From assembly GCF_009604455.1 (NCBI RefSeq), contig NZ_WEGL01000008.1:62001-126000 (forward strand): a DNA stretch of 64,000 nt. Reading direction: 5' to 3'. Positions 33,928 through 42,111 of this stretch are shown here, piece after piece. The notes beneath the pieces were generated by a model that was given only the letters and a program-made list of their open reading frames with translations, did no database searches and had not been told where the DNA came from. Source of the stretch: Streptomyces sp. RB17. GTDB taxonomy: Bacteria > Actinomycetota > Actinomycetes > Streptomycetales > Streptomycetaceae. Position 1 is the first letter of the stretch, and the number at the start of each line of letters is the position of its first letter. The translations under genes and the position numbers were made by a program.

Positions 33928-35287
33928 GTTCCTGATTCGGTCGCCGTATTCGACGGCCACCACGAGATCAGCTAGCGCGAAATCGATGAACAGGCCCATC
34001 GCATCGCGCGTTTCCTTCACGACGCGGGCGTCGGCCGGGACACCGGCGTCGGCCTCCGCTCGCACACAGGGCGGGACCTGGCGGCGGCCGTCATCGGCGT
34101 GTGGCGGGCCGGGGCCGCCGTATTGCCGCGCTGGACGCCGGCGACTTCCCTGCGGCGGCCGACGTCGTCCTCACCGACGAGGAGTACGACCACCCCCGCG
34201 CCCTCCGCCTCGACCCCGGCGCCCTCGCCGCTGCACCCCGTCGCGCCCGTCGACAGCACCCCGGACCCGCTCGCCCCCGCCTGGGCCGTGCCGGGCCCGG
34301 ACGGCACGCCCGCCCTGCTGCTCGACCACGACACGCTCGCGAACCAGGTCGGCCGGCTGGTCGACGAGCACGGCGTCGAGGAGAGCGACCGGATCCTGCA
34401 CGCGGGCCCGGTCCACACGTCGTACGGACCGCTGCCGGCCGCCCTCACCACCGGAGCCGCCGCCGTCCTCACCCCGGGCGACGACGCGTCCGTCCTGCCG
34501 CGCACCCTCGCCGAGCACTGTGTCACCGTCCTCGTCGCCACGCTCGAGCTGCTGGCCGGCGCGGTCGCCGCCGACGGCTGGGAGGGCGCCGTACCGCGAC
34601 TGGTGCCGGCGGCGGGCTCCGCGCTCGCCCGTGAGACCGGCCGCGCGCTCGCCGAGCGCACCAGCGCCGAACTGCGCACCCTGCACGTCCTGCACGGCGG
34701 GGCGCTCACCGTCGCCTCCGCCGACTTCGACCCGCGGCGGGAGACGGCCGGGCCGCTGTTGGGCCAGCCGGTCGACAACGGATGGCTGCTCGTCCTCGAC
34801 GAGTACGGCGACCCCGTCCCACCCGGCATCCCCGGCGAACTCCACGTCTCCGGCCACCAACCCGGTGACGGTCACCCACCGGCAGCTGGCCGAACGGGTC
34901 GAAGCCGGCCTGTGCGTGCTGGGCACGGCACGGCAGGCGGCCTGGCTGATGCCCGCGTCCGACCCGGCCGAGCGGCTCCACCTGGTCCTCGCCTCGGGCG
35001 CCCGCGTGGTGCTCGCGGGCCGGGACACGGCGGGCGATGCGCAGGCGCTGGTCGGGTTCGTGGACCGGCAGCGGATCACCCACATCCAGGCGACGCCCGA
35101 GGAGTGGCGGGAGCTGCTGGCGGCGGGCTTCGACAACTACGCCGTCACGGCGCTGGTCAGCGGTGGATCGCTCAGCCCGGACCTGGTCGAGGAACTGCTG
35201 GACAGGACCCAGCGGTTGATCGCCGTACAGGGTGTCCGCTACGAGGAGCTGGACGGCTTCCCAAAGCCGGCGGGCGCGCTGCGGTGA
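33928..35287 (+). pseudogene. decayed NRPS adenylation region (stop plus frameshifts)
   Basis: Three frames must be stitched together. VPDSVAVFDGHHEIS is followed by TAG (33973-33975) and then REIDEQAHRIARFLHDAGVG and LAAAVIGVWRAGAAVLP, the A1-A2 region. Near 34130 the frame shifts (DAGDFPAAADVVLTDEEYD), near 34220 it shifts back and continues to LLGQPVDNGWLLVLDEYGDP and VPPGIPGELHVSG (A6-A7 region), and near 34865 it shifts again to VTHRQLAERVEAG and RITHIQATPEEWRELLAAGF, a second adenylation-type fragment. No condensation, carrier-protein or thioesterase domain is seen. Codon bias is still high-GC, so decay is fairly recent. It reads away from the broken mbtH upstream. Confidence 0.78.
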
Positions 35288-35317
35288 GCCGGTGAGACGC
35301 CGGGGAACGGGACCGAC

Positions 35318-36076
35318 TCAGTGGATCTGGATCGCCCCGTTCCCCGTCCGCACCGTCACCGCGTGCCTCGACCCCCGCTCCACGGGAAGGCTGATCCGGG
35401 GTGCGGTGGGTCCGCCGCTGTGGGCCTCGACCGAGTAGTCGGCGTCCTGCGGCATCTCCAGGTCCACGCTGCCGTCGCCGGTCGACACCTCGACGCTCGT
35501 CGGGGGAGCGGCGAACTCGGCGCGGACGCTGCCCTGGCCGCTGGTGACGGTGACATGGCGGGATCGGGAGTCGGTCACGGCCACCGCGCCGGAACCGCCG
35601 TGCAGGACGAGGGTGCCGGCCGAACCGGACACGCTGATCTGGCCGCTCTCGCTGCGCAGGGAGAGCGGGCCGCCCAGGCCGCTCGTGCTGATCTCGCCGC
35701 TGCCGGAGGTGACGTCGGCGGCCAGGTTCGCGGGCACGGTGATCCGCAGTCGCAGCGAACAGCCCTCATGACAGGACGACTTCACGGTCACCATGCCGCC
35801 GGAGGAGGCCACCGCCACCTTGGGCGCGGCCTGCTCGTAGTCGCCGGACGCGTCGACGTGCACCAGGGAGTCCGTACCCGGGCTCAGCGTGACCCCGGCC
35901 CGTCCGGCCTCCACCCTCAGCCGGGTGCTGTCCGCCGCGTCGGCCCGCAGCGACCGGGAGTAGCCGTGGTCGGCGGAGAGCACGAAGAGCAGCCCGAAGG
36001 AGACCGCCGCGACCGACACGGCCAGCACGGCGAGGCCGCCGGCGACGATCCACCGGTGACCGCGCGGGGGCGCCAC
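35318..36076 (-). CDS. membrane-anchored DUF4097 beta-strand repeat protein
   Basis: 252 residues. One N-terminal transmembrane helix (GGLAVLAVSVAAVSFGLLFVLSA) is followed by a long series of short beta strands with Ser/Gly/Thr turns (VTSGSGEISTSGLGGPLSL, GQISVSGSAGTLVLHGGSGA), the pattern of DUF4097 adhesin-like domains, ending RTGNGAIQIH. It probably sits outside the membrane as a solenoid. GTG 36076 is the only usable start before the response regulator gene ends 43 bases upstream, so it is the last gene of a kinase-regulator-DUF4097 operon. DUF4097 genes commonly accompany LuxR-type two-component systems of cell-envelope stress. Two Cys (SSCHEGCS) may form a disulfide. Confidence 0.82.
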   Translation of the reverse strand: MAPPRGHRWIVAGGLAVLAVSVAAVSFGLLFVLSADHGYSRSLRADAADSTRLRVEAGRAGVTLSPGTDSLVHVDASGDYEQAAPKVAVASSGGMVTVKSSCHEGCSLRLRITVPANLAADVTSGSGEISTSGLGGPLSLRSESGQISVSGSAGTLVLHGGSGAVAVTDSRSRHVTVTSGQGSVRAEFAAPPTSVEVSTGDGSVDLEMPQDADYSVEAHSGGPTAPRISLPVERGSRHAVTVRTGNGAIQIH

Positions 36077-36119
36077 GGGCTGCGGGACGCCGGTCTCGGG
36101 CTCGATGTCGGGCTTGATC

Positions 36120-36767
36120 TCAGGCTCCCAGATAACGCAGCACGGCCTGTACCCGGCGGTGGCCGCCGCCGTCGGCCGGGGGCAGGTCCAGCTTCATGAA
36201 GATGTTGTTGATGTGCTTGCCGACCGCGCTGTGACTGACCGTCAGCGCGTCGGCGATGCCCGCGTTGGACTGGCCCTCGGCCATCAGCGCGAGCACCTCC
36301 CGCTCACGGGCGGTCAGTTCGGACAGCGGGTTGGCGCGGTTGACGCGGGTCAGGAACTGCTTGACGACCTCCGGGTCGAGCACCGTCTCCCCGGCGGCGA
36401 CGCGTTCCAGCGCGGCCACGAAGTCGTCGACGTCGTCCACCCGGTCCTTGAGCAGATAGCCGACCCCGCCGCTCTGGTCGCCGATCAGCTCGGAGGCGTA
36501 CCGCTCCTCCACGTACTGGGAGAGCACCAGCACCCCGATGCCGGGCCACTGGGCGCGGATCGCCAGGGCGGCGCGCAGGCCCTCGTCCACGAAGCCGGGG
36601 GGCATCCGGACGTCGGTCACACAGACGTCCGGCCGGTGCTCCTCGACCGCCCGCAGCAGTGCCTCGCCGTCACCGACGGCCGCCGCCACCTCGATGTCCG
36701 CCTCGGTGAGGAGCAGCACGATGCCCTGCCGGAGCAGGGCGGAGTCCTCGGCGATCACTACCCGCAT
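36120..36767 (-). CDS. NarL/LuxR-family response regulator
   Basis: 215 residues. The receiver domain has acidic residues ED near the start (VVIAEDSALLRQG), the phosphoacceptor Asp in VCVTDVRMPPG, and Lys in GYLLKDRVDD. The C-terminal LuxR-type HTH is LTAREREVLALMAEGQSNAGIADALTVSHSAVGKHINNIFMKL. The ATG overlaps the end of the upstream kinase gene by ten bases. It ends with an Ala-Val-Leu-Arg-Tyr-Leu tail. Because the partner kinase is frameshifted, its signal input may be lost. Possible targets are its own operon and the ABC exporter 3 kb away. Confidence 0.92.
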   Translation of the reverse strand: MRVVIAEDSALLRQGIVLLLTEADIEVAAAVGDGEALLRAVEEHRPDVCVTDVRMPPGFVDEGLRAALAIRAQWPGIGVLVLSQYVEERYASELIGDQSGGVGYLLKDRVDDVDDFVAALERVAAGETVLDPEVVKQFLTRVNRANPLSELTAREREVLALMAEGQSNAGIADALTVSHSAVGKHINNIFMKLDLPPADGGGHRRVQAVLRYLGA

Positions 36768-38105
36768 TGCATGTCCACCTTGATCAGGGTCGGTCCACCG
36801 GGAGGGCTGGTCACGTTCAGCCGGCCGTCCACACCGGCGACCCGCGCCGCGAGCCCGGCGAGGCCACTGCCGCCGCCCGGATCGGCGCCCCCGCGGCCGT
36901 CGTCGCCGATCGTAACGGTGAGCCGGTCGCCGCTGCGGCGGATCTCCACCCAGGCCCGGTCGGCCTGGGCGTGCTTGGCGACGTTGGTCAGCGCCTCGGT
37001 CACCACGAAGTAGGCCACCGCCTCCACGGCGGCCGACGGCCGGGGCTCCACCTGGACGTCGACGGTGACCGGCACCGGCGCGCGGGCGGCGACCGCCGAC
37101 AGCGCGGCGGCGAGCCCCCGGTCGGTGAGCACCGGCGGGTGCAGTCCCCGGGCCAGGTCACGGAGTTCGGTGATGGCCTCACGGGCATCCGCGCGGGCCT
37201 GTTCGACGATCTGCCGGGTGCCGTCGTCCCCGGACCTGCGCAGTCGCGACACGGCCCGGCCCAGCGCCATGCTGACGGCGACCAGACGCTGCTGGGCGCC
37301 GTCGTGCAGATCGCGTTCGATACGGCGGCGCTCCGCCTCGACGGCCGCCACCAGCTGCGCCCGGCTCTCCGTCAACTCCTCCACGCGTTGGCTGAGTTCG
37401 AGGTCTCGGGGCGGGGCGAGCAGGGTGCGCGCGAGGGCCGTGTCGACGGCGAGCAGCGCGCGGACCAGCAGCGGTGACACGAACACCCCGGCCAGCAGGG
37501 CGAGCGCCGACACCAGCAGGGCGCTGTCGAGGGAGGCCACGGTGAACGGCCAGATCACCGCGTGCCCGCTGCCCAGCCGCGCGTAGTACAGCGGCAGGGG
37601 CAGCAGGGTGAGCGGGACGGCCCAGGCCAGGGCCACGGTCACGCTGGTCATCAGGGACATCGGCACCACGGCGACGCAGTAGCCCAGTTGCCGCCAGGTG
37701 CAGCGGGCGGTGGCCAGGGCGCGCGCCGAGCGGAACGGGGCGCGGCTGGGCGGGAATGTTGAGCGCGCAGGTCGCGGCGTAGCGGACGCGTTCCGCCGCG
37801 GCGAACCGGTCCAGGGCCCAGCCCGCCGCCACCATGACCGGCAGGCCGATCAGGGCGACGGGCAGCAGCATGATGCCGAGGGCGAGGACCAGCAGGAGGG
37901 CCAGGGCCGCCGATCCCGTCACGGCGTCCCCGGCCAGATGGGCGGCGCCGCACCACAACGCGGCCGAGACCAGGGCCCGGTGCGGGGCCCGGGGGATCGC
38001 CCGGTGCGCGGCTTGTGGAGTGGCCCGGCGGGGAGCCGCTGAGTCGCGCACCGTCCCGTTCGCCGCCACCCGGTCGTCGCCCTCCACCGTCACCGTCCCG
38101 CTCAT
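36758..38105 (-). pseudogene. sensor histidine kinase with a one-base frameshift
   Basis: The first ~120 residues (start MSGTVTVEGDDR, then a sensor-type membrane domain with LALLLVLALGIMLLPVALIG) are in one frame as far as CALNIPAQ. The rest, SRAPFRSARALATARCTWRQ onward, is in another frame and continues through further membrane helices, the dimerisation box IERDLHDGAQQRLVAVSMALG and the ATPase motifs (TEALTNVAKHAQ, VTIGDDGRGG, GSGLAGLAARV). Removing one C from the short C/G run at 37748-37754 joins the two into a normal PspC/NarL-type kinase of about 449 residues. A sequencing error is possible. The stop overlaps the response-regulator start. Confidence 0.75.
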
Positions 38106-38131
38106 CCGCCGCTCCAGACTCTAGCCGCGGG

Positions 38132-38384
38132 TCAGTCCCACCCGTTGTTGACGGGGACATCCAGGGTCGCGGCCAACTGCGCGGACGTGCCGGTGATGCC
38201 CGTGGTCACCTCGACGCCGGCGGCGCTGGCGGTGCCGGCCTTGGAAAGAGCGGACGGGGCAGACGTGGAACGAGGCCGCGTCGCCCACTGCTTGGGAGCG
38301 AGTGTTGGAGGAACTGGCGGGGGTTGAGATGATTCCGGCCGTTCCGGTGCCCGAACCATCGAAAGAGTCGCCGTTGCCTGACAT
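38132..38384 (-). pseudogene. short frameshifted reading frame before the kinase, unknown
   Basis: From ATG 38384 one frame reads MSGNGDSFDGSGTGTAGIIS then about 20 more residues, and another frame then gives SAPSALSKAGTASAAGVEVT followed by GTSAQLAATLDVPVNNGWD and TGA at 38132. The second part has good codon bias and ends 26 bases before the kinase start. Joined by a one-base shift near 38260 they would make an ~84-residue Ser/Thr/Ala-rich protein without Cys. I do not recognise it. It could be a small signal or precursor peptide, the tail of a lost enzyme, or no gene at all. Confidence 0.25.
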
Positions 38385-38423
38385 GCTGGTCGAGGGCGTG
38401 GTCGAGCCCCGCTCAATGGCATG

Positions 38424-38443
38424 AGTGAACGATCACGTTCACT
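38424..38443. promoter_or_regulatory. TetR-type operator 1 before the TetR gene
   Basis: AGTGAACG-ATCA-CGTTCACT, eight-base perfect arms, 140 bases before ATG 38583. Same core as the MFS operator at 29416. Confidence 0.78.
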
Positions 38444-38471
38444 GTGGCGTCCACGGGAGTGAGGTCGCAAC

Positions 38472-38491
38472 AGTGAACGCGAGCGTTCACC
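38472..38491. promoter_or_regulatory. TetR-type operator 2 before the TetR gene
   Basis: AGTGAACG-CGAG-CGTTCACC, one mismatch at the last base, 48 bases downstream of operator 1. Two sites spaced this way suggest cooperative autoregulation. Confidence 0.75.
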
Positions 38492-38582
38492 TGAACCTGC
38501 GCCCCGCTTCGCGTCCCCCTGTTGCTGCGGCGCGGCGCACCTTGTCCCCGGAATCCCCGCTTCCCTCGTTGGAGAGACACAG

Positions 38583-39206
38583 ATGGTTACGTCGCGCTGG
38601 ACGGCCGCTCCCGATCGGGCGGCTTCCCCTCGACGGCGCGGAGTGGTGCTGGAGCGCGCGATCCTCGACGCCGCGCTGGAGCAGCTCGGCGAGGTCGGCT
38701 GGAAAGGCCTGACCATGGAGGGCGTCGCCGCCGGTGCGCAGACCGGCAAGGCCGCGGTGTATCGCCGCTGGCCCTCCAAGGAGGACCTTGTCGCGGACGC
38801 GCTGGTGGCCGGACTCCCTCGGGTCGAGACGGCCCCGGACCTCGGCAGCGTGCGCGAAGACCTTCTCGCGCTGTGCCGCGAGGTGCGGCAGATCATGTTT
38901 TCGCCGCCGGGTGTCGCGCTGCGCTCGGTGATTCACGAGTGCGATCAGACCCAGGCGGAGCGCTTCCAGGAGGTGATCGCCGCAGGGGTGGTGGAGCCGA
39001 CCGTCAAGCTCCTGGGGGAGGTCGTCACCCGCGGAATAGAGCGGGGCGAGGTGCGTCCGGATGCAGCCAATGGCTACGTCTTCGACGCCATCCCGGCCAT
39101 GATGATGTACCGCTCGAAGATGTGCGCCAGCGAATGGAGTGATAGGGATCTCGAAGAGATGATCGACCAGCTGATGCTCCCGCTGCTGCGGCCCTACGGA
39201 AGCTGA
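38583..39206 (+). CDS. TetR-family transcriptional regulator
   Basis: 207 residues. The N-terminal HTH covers LDAALEQLGEVGWKGLTMEG then VAAGAQTGKAAVYRRWPSKEDLVADAL, the standard TetR pattern; the C-terminal ligand domain has LREVRQ-type helices and HECDQTQAERFQEVI. ATG 38583 is preceded by GGAGAG at a good distance. Two copies of AGTGAACG-N4-CGTTCAC lie upstream and a third over the promoter of the MFS exporter at 27832-29391. The simplest reading is a repressor of itself and of that exporter. In S. coelicolor I remember the exporter and a TetR gene as neighbours at this place (SCO5810, SCO5811); here 9 kb separates them. Confidence 0.92.
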   Translation: MVTSRWTAAPDRAASPRRRGVVLERAILDAALEQLGEVGWKGLTMEGVAAGAQTGKAAVYRRWPSKEDLVADALVAGLPRVETAPDLGSVREDLLALCREVRQIMFSPPGVALRSVIHECDQTQAERFQEVIAAGVVEPTVKLLGEVVTRGIERGEVRPDAANGYVFDAIPAMMMYRSKMCASEWSDRDLEEMIDQLMLPLLRPYGS

Positions 39207-39273
39207 TCCTGCATGCCTGCGATCCGCGCGGCGGTGGGACGACCGGGGGTGTCGGCCGGCGACCCCGGCGGCG

Positions 39274-39279
39274 TACCCT
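39274..39279 (+). promoter_or_regulatory. -10 hexamer before rnhB
   Basis: TACCCT nine bases before ATG 39289, and no ribosome site, so rnhB is probably leaderless. Confidence 0.42.
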
Positions 39280-39288
39280 AATGGCGCC

Positions 39289-39990
39289 ATGCCGTACGAA
39301 CCGCCTACTCACACCGTCGAGCGCTCCCTGCGCGCCACGACCGGAGCGAAGGTCATTGCCGGTGTCGACGAGGTGGGGCGCGGCGCCTGGGCCGGACCTG
39401 TCACCGTCTGTGCCGCGATCACCGGCCTCCGCCGTCCTCCGGAGGGGCTGACCGATTCCAAGCTGCTGACGGTCAAGCGGCGTACGGAACTGGCGGTGAC
39501 CCTGCGCGCGTGGGTGACGGCCTATGCGCTGGGGCATGCTTCCCCCGAGGAGATCGACGACCTGGGGATGACGGCCGCGCTGCGGCTCGCCGCGGTCCGC
39601 GCCCTGGACATCCTGCCGGTCCGCCCCGATGCCGTGATCCTCGACGGGAAGCACAACTACCTCGGCGCCCCCTGGAACGTGCGCACGGTGATCAAGGGCG
39701 ATCAGTCGTGCGTGGCCGTGGCGGCGGCGTCGGTGATCGCCAAGGTTCAGCGCGACAAAATGATGGCCGAACTGGGTGTCGACCATGCAGACTTCGGTTT
39801 TGCGGACAATGCCGGGTATCCGTCGCCCGTGCACAGGGCCGCACTGGAGGAGTGGGGGCCCACCCCGCACCACCGCTTGTCGTGGGCGTATCTTGATGCG
39901 CTGCCTCAGTGGCGGCACCTCAAGAAGGTCCGCAGCTGGGTGGACGGAGGCGGTCCGGAGATCGAGGGTCAGCTCGGCTTCGATTTCTGA
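39289..39990 (+). CDS. rnhB: ribonuclease HII
   Basis: 233 residues. RNase HII cuts RNA in RNA-DNA hybrids and single ribonucleotides in DNA. The active-site carboxylates are seen in AGVDEVGRGAWAGPV (Asp-Glu) and DAVILDGKHNYL (Asp), with the tyrosine-type AASVIAKVQRDKMM motif (Lys-Arg-Asp) and the C-terminal GYPSPVHRAALEEWGPTPHHRLSW region. Length and order are normal. It stands between the TetR gene and a small unknown protein gene, in the order remembered for S. coelicolor. Confidence 0.95.
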   Translation: MPYEPPTHTVERSLRATTGAKVIAGVDEVGRGAWAGPVTVCAAITGLRRPPEGLTDSKLLTVKRRTELAVTLRAWVTAYALGHASPEEIDDLGMTAALRLAAVRALDILPVRPDAVILDGKHNYLGAPWNVRTVIKGDQSCVAVAAASVIAKVQRDKMMAELGVDHADFGFADNAGYPSPVHRAALEEWGPTPHHRLSWAYLDALPQWRHLKKVRSWVDGGGPEIEGQLGFDF

Positions 39991-40058
39991 CGTTTCCGCT
40001 CGCACTGATGTGCCACCCGGTCACCCGCGCCGCACCAATGTTTGATAGATATCAGCTC

Positions 40059-40691
40059 ATGCCTCTCATTCCCGAGGAGCCTCAGATTCACGAGAGTGCC
40101 CAGGGTCCCCGCGCCACTCCGGCCAGCGGCCGTAGCGCGCCGACCCCTCGCCCCGTACCCGGCCCCCGCCCCGCGGCTCCGTCCCGCCCCGGTCGTCCCG
40201 GTCCTCCGCGGCCGGCCCCGCCGGTGCAGCGCACGCCGCGTGACGCGGCCCCGGCCAAGCCGGGCCCGTCCGGTCCGGCCGCTCCCGCCGCCACGGCGGC
40301 AACCCCGCAGATCCAGCTGATCCCTGCCTCTGCCGAGGGCGCGCTCGACGCCGCCGATGAGGCGGTCGACCTGCTGCTGGACTCGGGTCGTGCCCCCGGC
40401 GACGTGCTCGTGATCACGACCGGGTCCGAGCACCCGTGGGCGGAGCACGAGCTGTCCTTCGGCGAAGCTTCCTATTGGGCGCAGCACGATGCCGGTGACG
40501 ACGTCTTCTATGCGGACGCCGCCGTCGCCTCCCGCGCCGCGTCCCGCCCCGTGGTCGTCGTGGCCATCAACGGAGGCCCCGCTTCCGCAGCTGCCTCGGC
40601 CCTTCCGCTGGCCCACACCCGGGCCGGTGCCCTGCTGATCGTCTGCGGCGACCCGCAGCAGATCAACTCGGTGCTGGGCGCCGGCGTCTGA
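40059..40691 (+). CDS. conserved streptomycete protein with Pro-rich N-terminus, unknown
   Basis: 210 residues from ATG 40059 (MPLIPEEPQIHES); ATG 40038 (MFDRYQL) is also possible. Residues ~15-85 are a Pro/Arg/Ala-rich linker. The C-terminal ~120 residues form a compact alpha/beta domain: IQLIPASAEGALDAADEAVDL, VLVITTGSEHPWAEHELSFG, RPVVVVAINGGPASAAASAL and GALLIVCGDPQQINSVLGAGV. Hydrophobic strands alternate with helices as in a Rossmann-like fold, but no known nucleotide or metal motif is evident. No good ribosome site; TAGATA at 40045-40050 would suit a leaderless start at 40059. Function unknown. Confidence 0.72.
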   Translation: MPLIPEEPQIHESAQGPRATPASGRSAPTPRPVPGPRPAAPSRPGRPGPPRPAPPVQRTPRDAAPAKPGPSGPAAPAATAATPQIQLIPASAEGALDAADEAVDLLLDSGRAPGDVLVITTGSEHPWAEHELSFGEASYWAQHDAGDDVFYADAAVASRAASRPVVVVAINGGPASAAASALPLAHTRAGALLIVCGDPQQINSVLGAGV

Positions 40692-41225
40692 GCCTCTTGG
40701 CGCACCTCGGCGCACGGGGGCGACAAAGGAACCGCTCCGGCGGAATCCGCACGGCGTGGCCGTTGGCATGTCCGGGTGAGGGGTGCGGTCGTTCTGCGTG
40801 TGCCGGAGGCCGCTCCGCTCGTGGGACGGCGTTCCGGCAATACACCAAGACGCCAGGGGCGGGGCAGCGGTTGCAGGGCGGAGGCCGGACCCCGGCTCAC
40901 GCTGCCGGACGGCCGAGGCCGGACTGTGAAGCCGCCGCCCTCATGGGCAGGGCGGCAGGCACTTGGGCAGAGGCCCTCGTACGGCTGGAACGGCTGCCGG
41001 ATGCGGCGGGGGTGAGCGGTCCGCTCGGCAGGACACAGCTCCGTGTCCCCCGGGCGCCGTAGGCCCTTGCGTCGCTCCGGTCACGGGCGGCCCATGCGTT
41101 TCTCGGGGCACGGCCCCGTGCGGCGCTGCGCGTCGGCACACCAGTGGGCGGGCGCTTGGCCGTTCTTGCGGACAGGGCGGTGACCGGATGACAGCCGGGC
41201 AGAGGCCGACCTGCCGCCGTGCCCT
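40692..41225. other. 534-base gap with no supported gene
   Basis: Frames on both strands are open by GC bias alone, have no conserved motif and mostly Arg/Gly/Pro composition. I see no tRNA, hairpin of note or repeat. It separates two convergent genes. Confidence 0.5.
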
Positions 41226-41846
41226 TCAGCGAGCCGCCGCCCGGCGCAGGACCTCGGAGACCGGGCCGCCGGTGCGCGGTGCGAGCGGCGGGGCCTCGGA
41301 AGTGGCGAAGGGTTCGGGTGCGGAGCCGGCGTTGGGGCGGCGGCCGCTGCGTCCTTCGCCGAGCACATGCCAGCCGTCGTGGGTCAGCGTGATGTACGCC
41401 CCGCACCGCAGCCCGTGCAGTGTGCAGGCGTCCCGCAGGCCCCACATCCAGGCCCCGTCCTCCTCCGTCCAATGTGCGTCGCCCTCGCGGCAGTAGACGA
41501 GAATGGCCGTGCGCACCGGGGTCCGGCGTCTCAGGTCGTGCGGAATCACCCGGCGCAGCTGCGCGAGCAGTGCGTTGCGGAACATCCAGCCGTCGGGCGG
41601 GGCCGGACGACGCGTGAACGACGCGCTGGCGCACAGCCGCTCGTCCGGATCCAGCACTGCCACGATCGCCGTGGAGGGCCTCGGCCGATGGCGGGCGTGC
41701 AGCCCGCTGACGACCTCGCGGGGGTTGCGCAGCAGAGGGATTCCGGCGGCGGCCCATTCGGCCGGCTCGAGCAGACGACTTGCGGAAGCGGCGGACGCGG
41801 AGGTCGACAACGAGGCCGCCGAGGACGAGGCGAATCCGAAGGTCAC
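41226..41846 (-). CDS. conserved hypothetical protein, unknown
   Basis: 206 residues from GTG 41846, which has GGGAGG three to four bases upstream. After a Ser/Ala-rich stretch, the conserved part runs LLEPAEWAAAGIPLLRNPRE, TAIVAVLDPDERLCASASFTR, MFRNALLAQLRRVIPHDLRR, TAILVYCREGDAHWTEEDGA, WMWGLRDACTLHGLRCGAYI and TLTHDGWHVLGEG. The alternation of strands such as AILVYCR and AYITLTHDGW suggests a small alpha/beta fold with possible RadC/JAB-like appearance, but no metal-binding HxH-D set is complete, so I make no assignment. It precedes the reverse-strand RecQ gene. Confidence 0.68.
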   Translation of the reverse strand: MTFGFASSSAASLSTSASAASASRLLEPAEWAAAGIPLLRNPREVVSGLHARHRPRPSTAIVAVLDPDERLCASASFTRRPAPPDGWMFRNALLAQLRRVIPHDLRRRTPVRTAILVYCREGDAHWTEEDGAWMWGLRDACTLHGLRCGAYITLTHDGWHVLGEGRSGRRPNAGSAPEPFATSEAPPLAPRTGGPVSEVLRRAAAR

Positions 41847-42111
41847 GTTCCTCCCTTCGGCTACGCGCCCACACTGCGGGCGAGGTCGGATTCGAGGGAC
41901 CGCGCACCGCAGCGGAGCCCGACCGATCACGGACGAGCCGCGCGGGGAGCGGACCTCAATTCTTCCTGCCGAACTTGGATGCGGCAACGAGCAATTGAGG
42001 CCACCGGCTGTTATCTGGTGGTGCGTGGCTTATATCCCTACCCAAAGGTCGGCCCGATGACGCCCGAGGTGCCGGGCTGTGTCCCGTACTACTGCCGCGG
42101 CGGGTGCCCGC

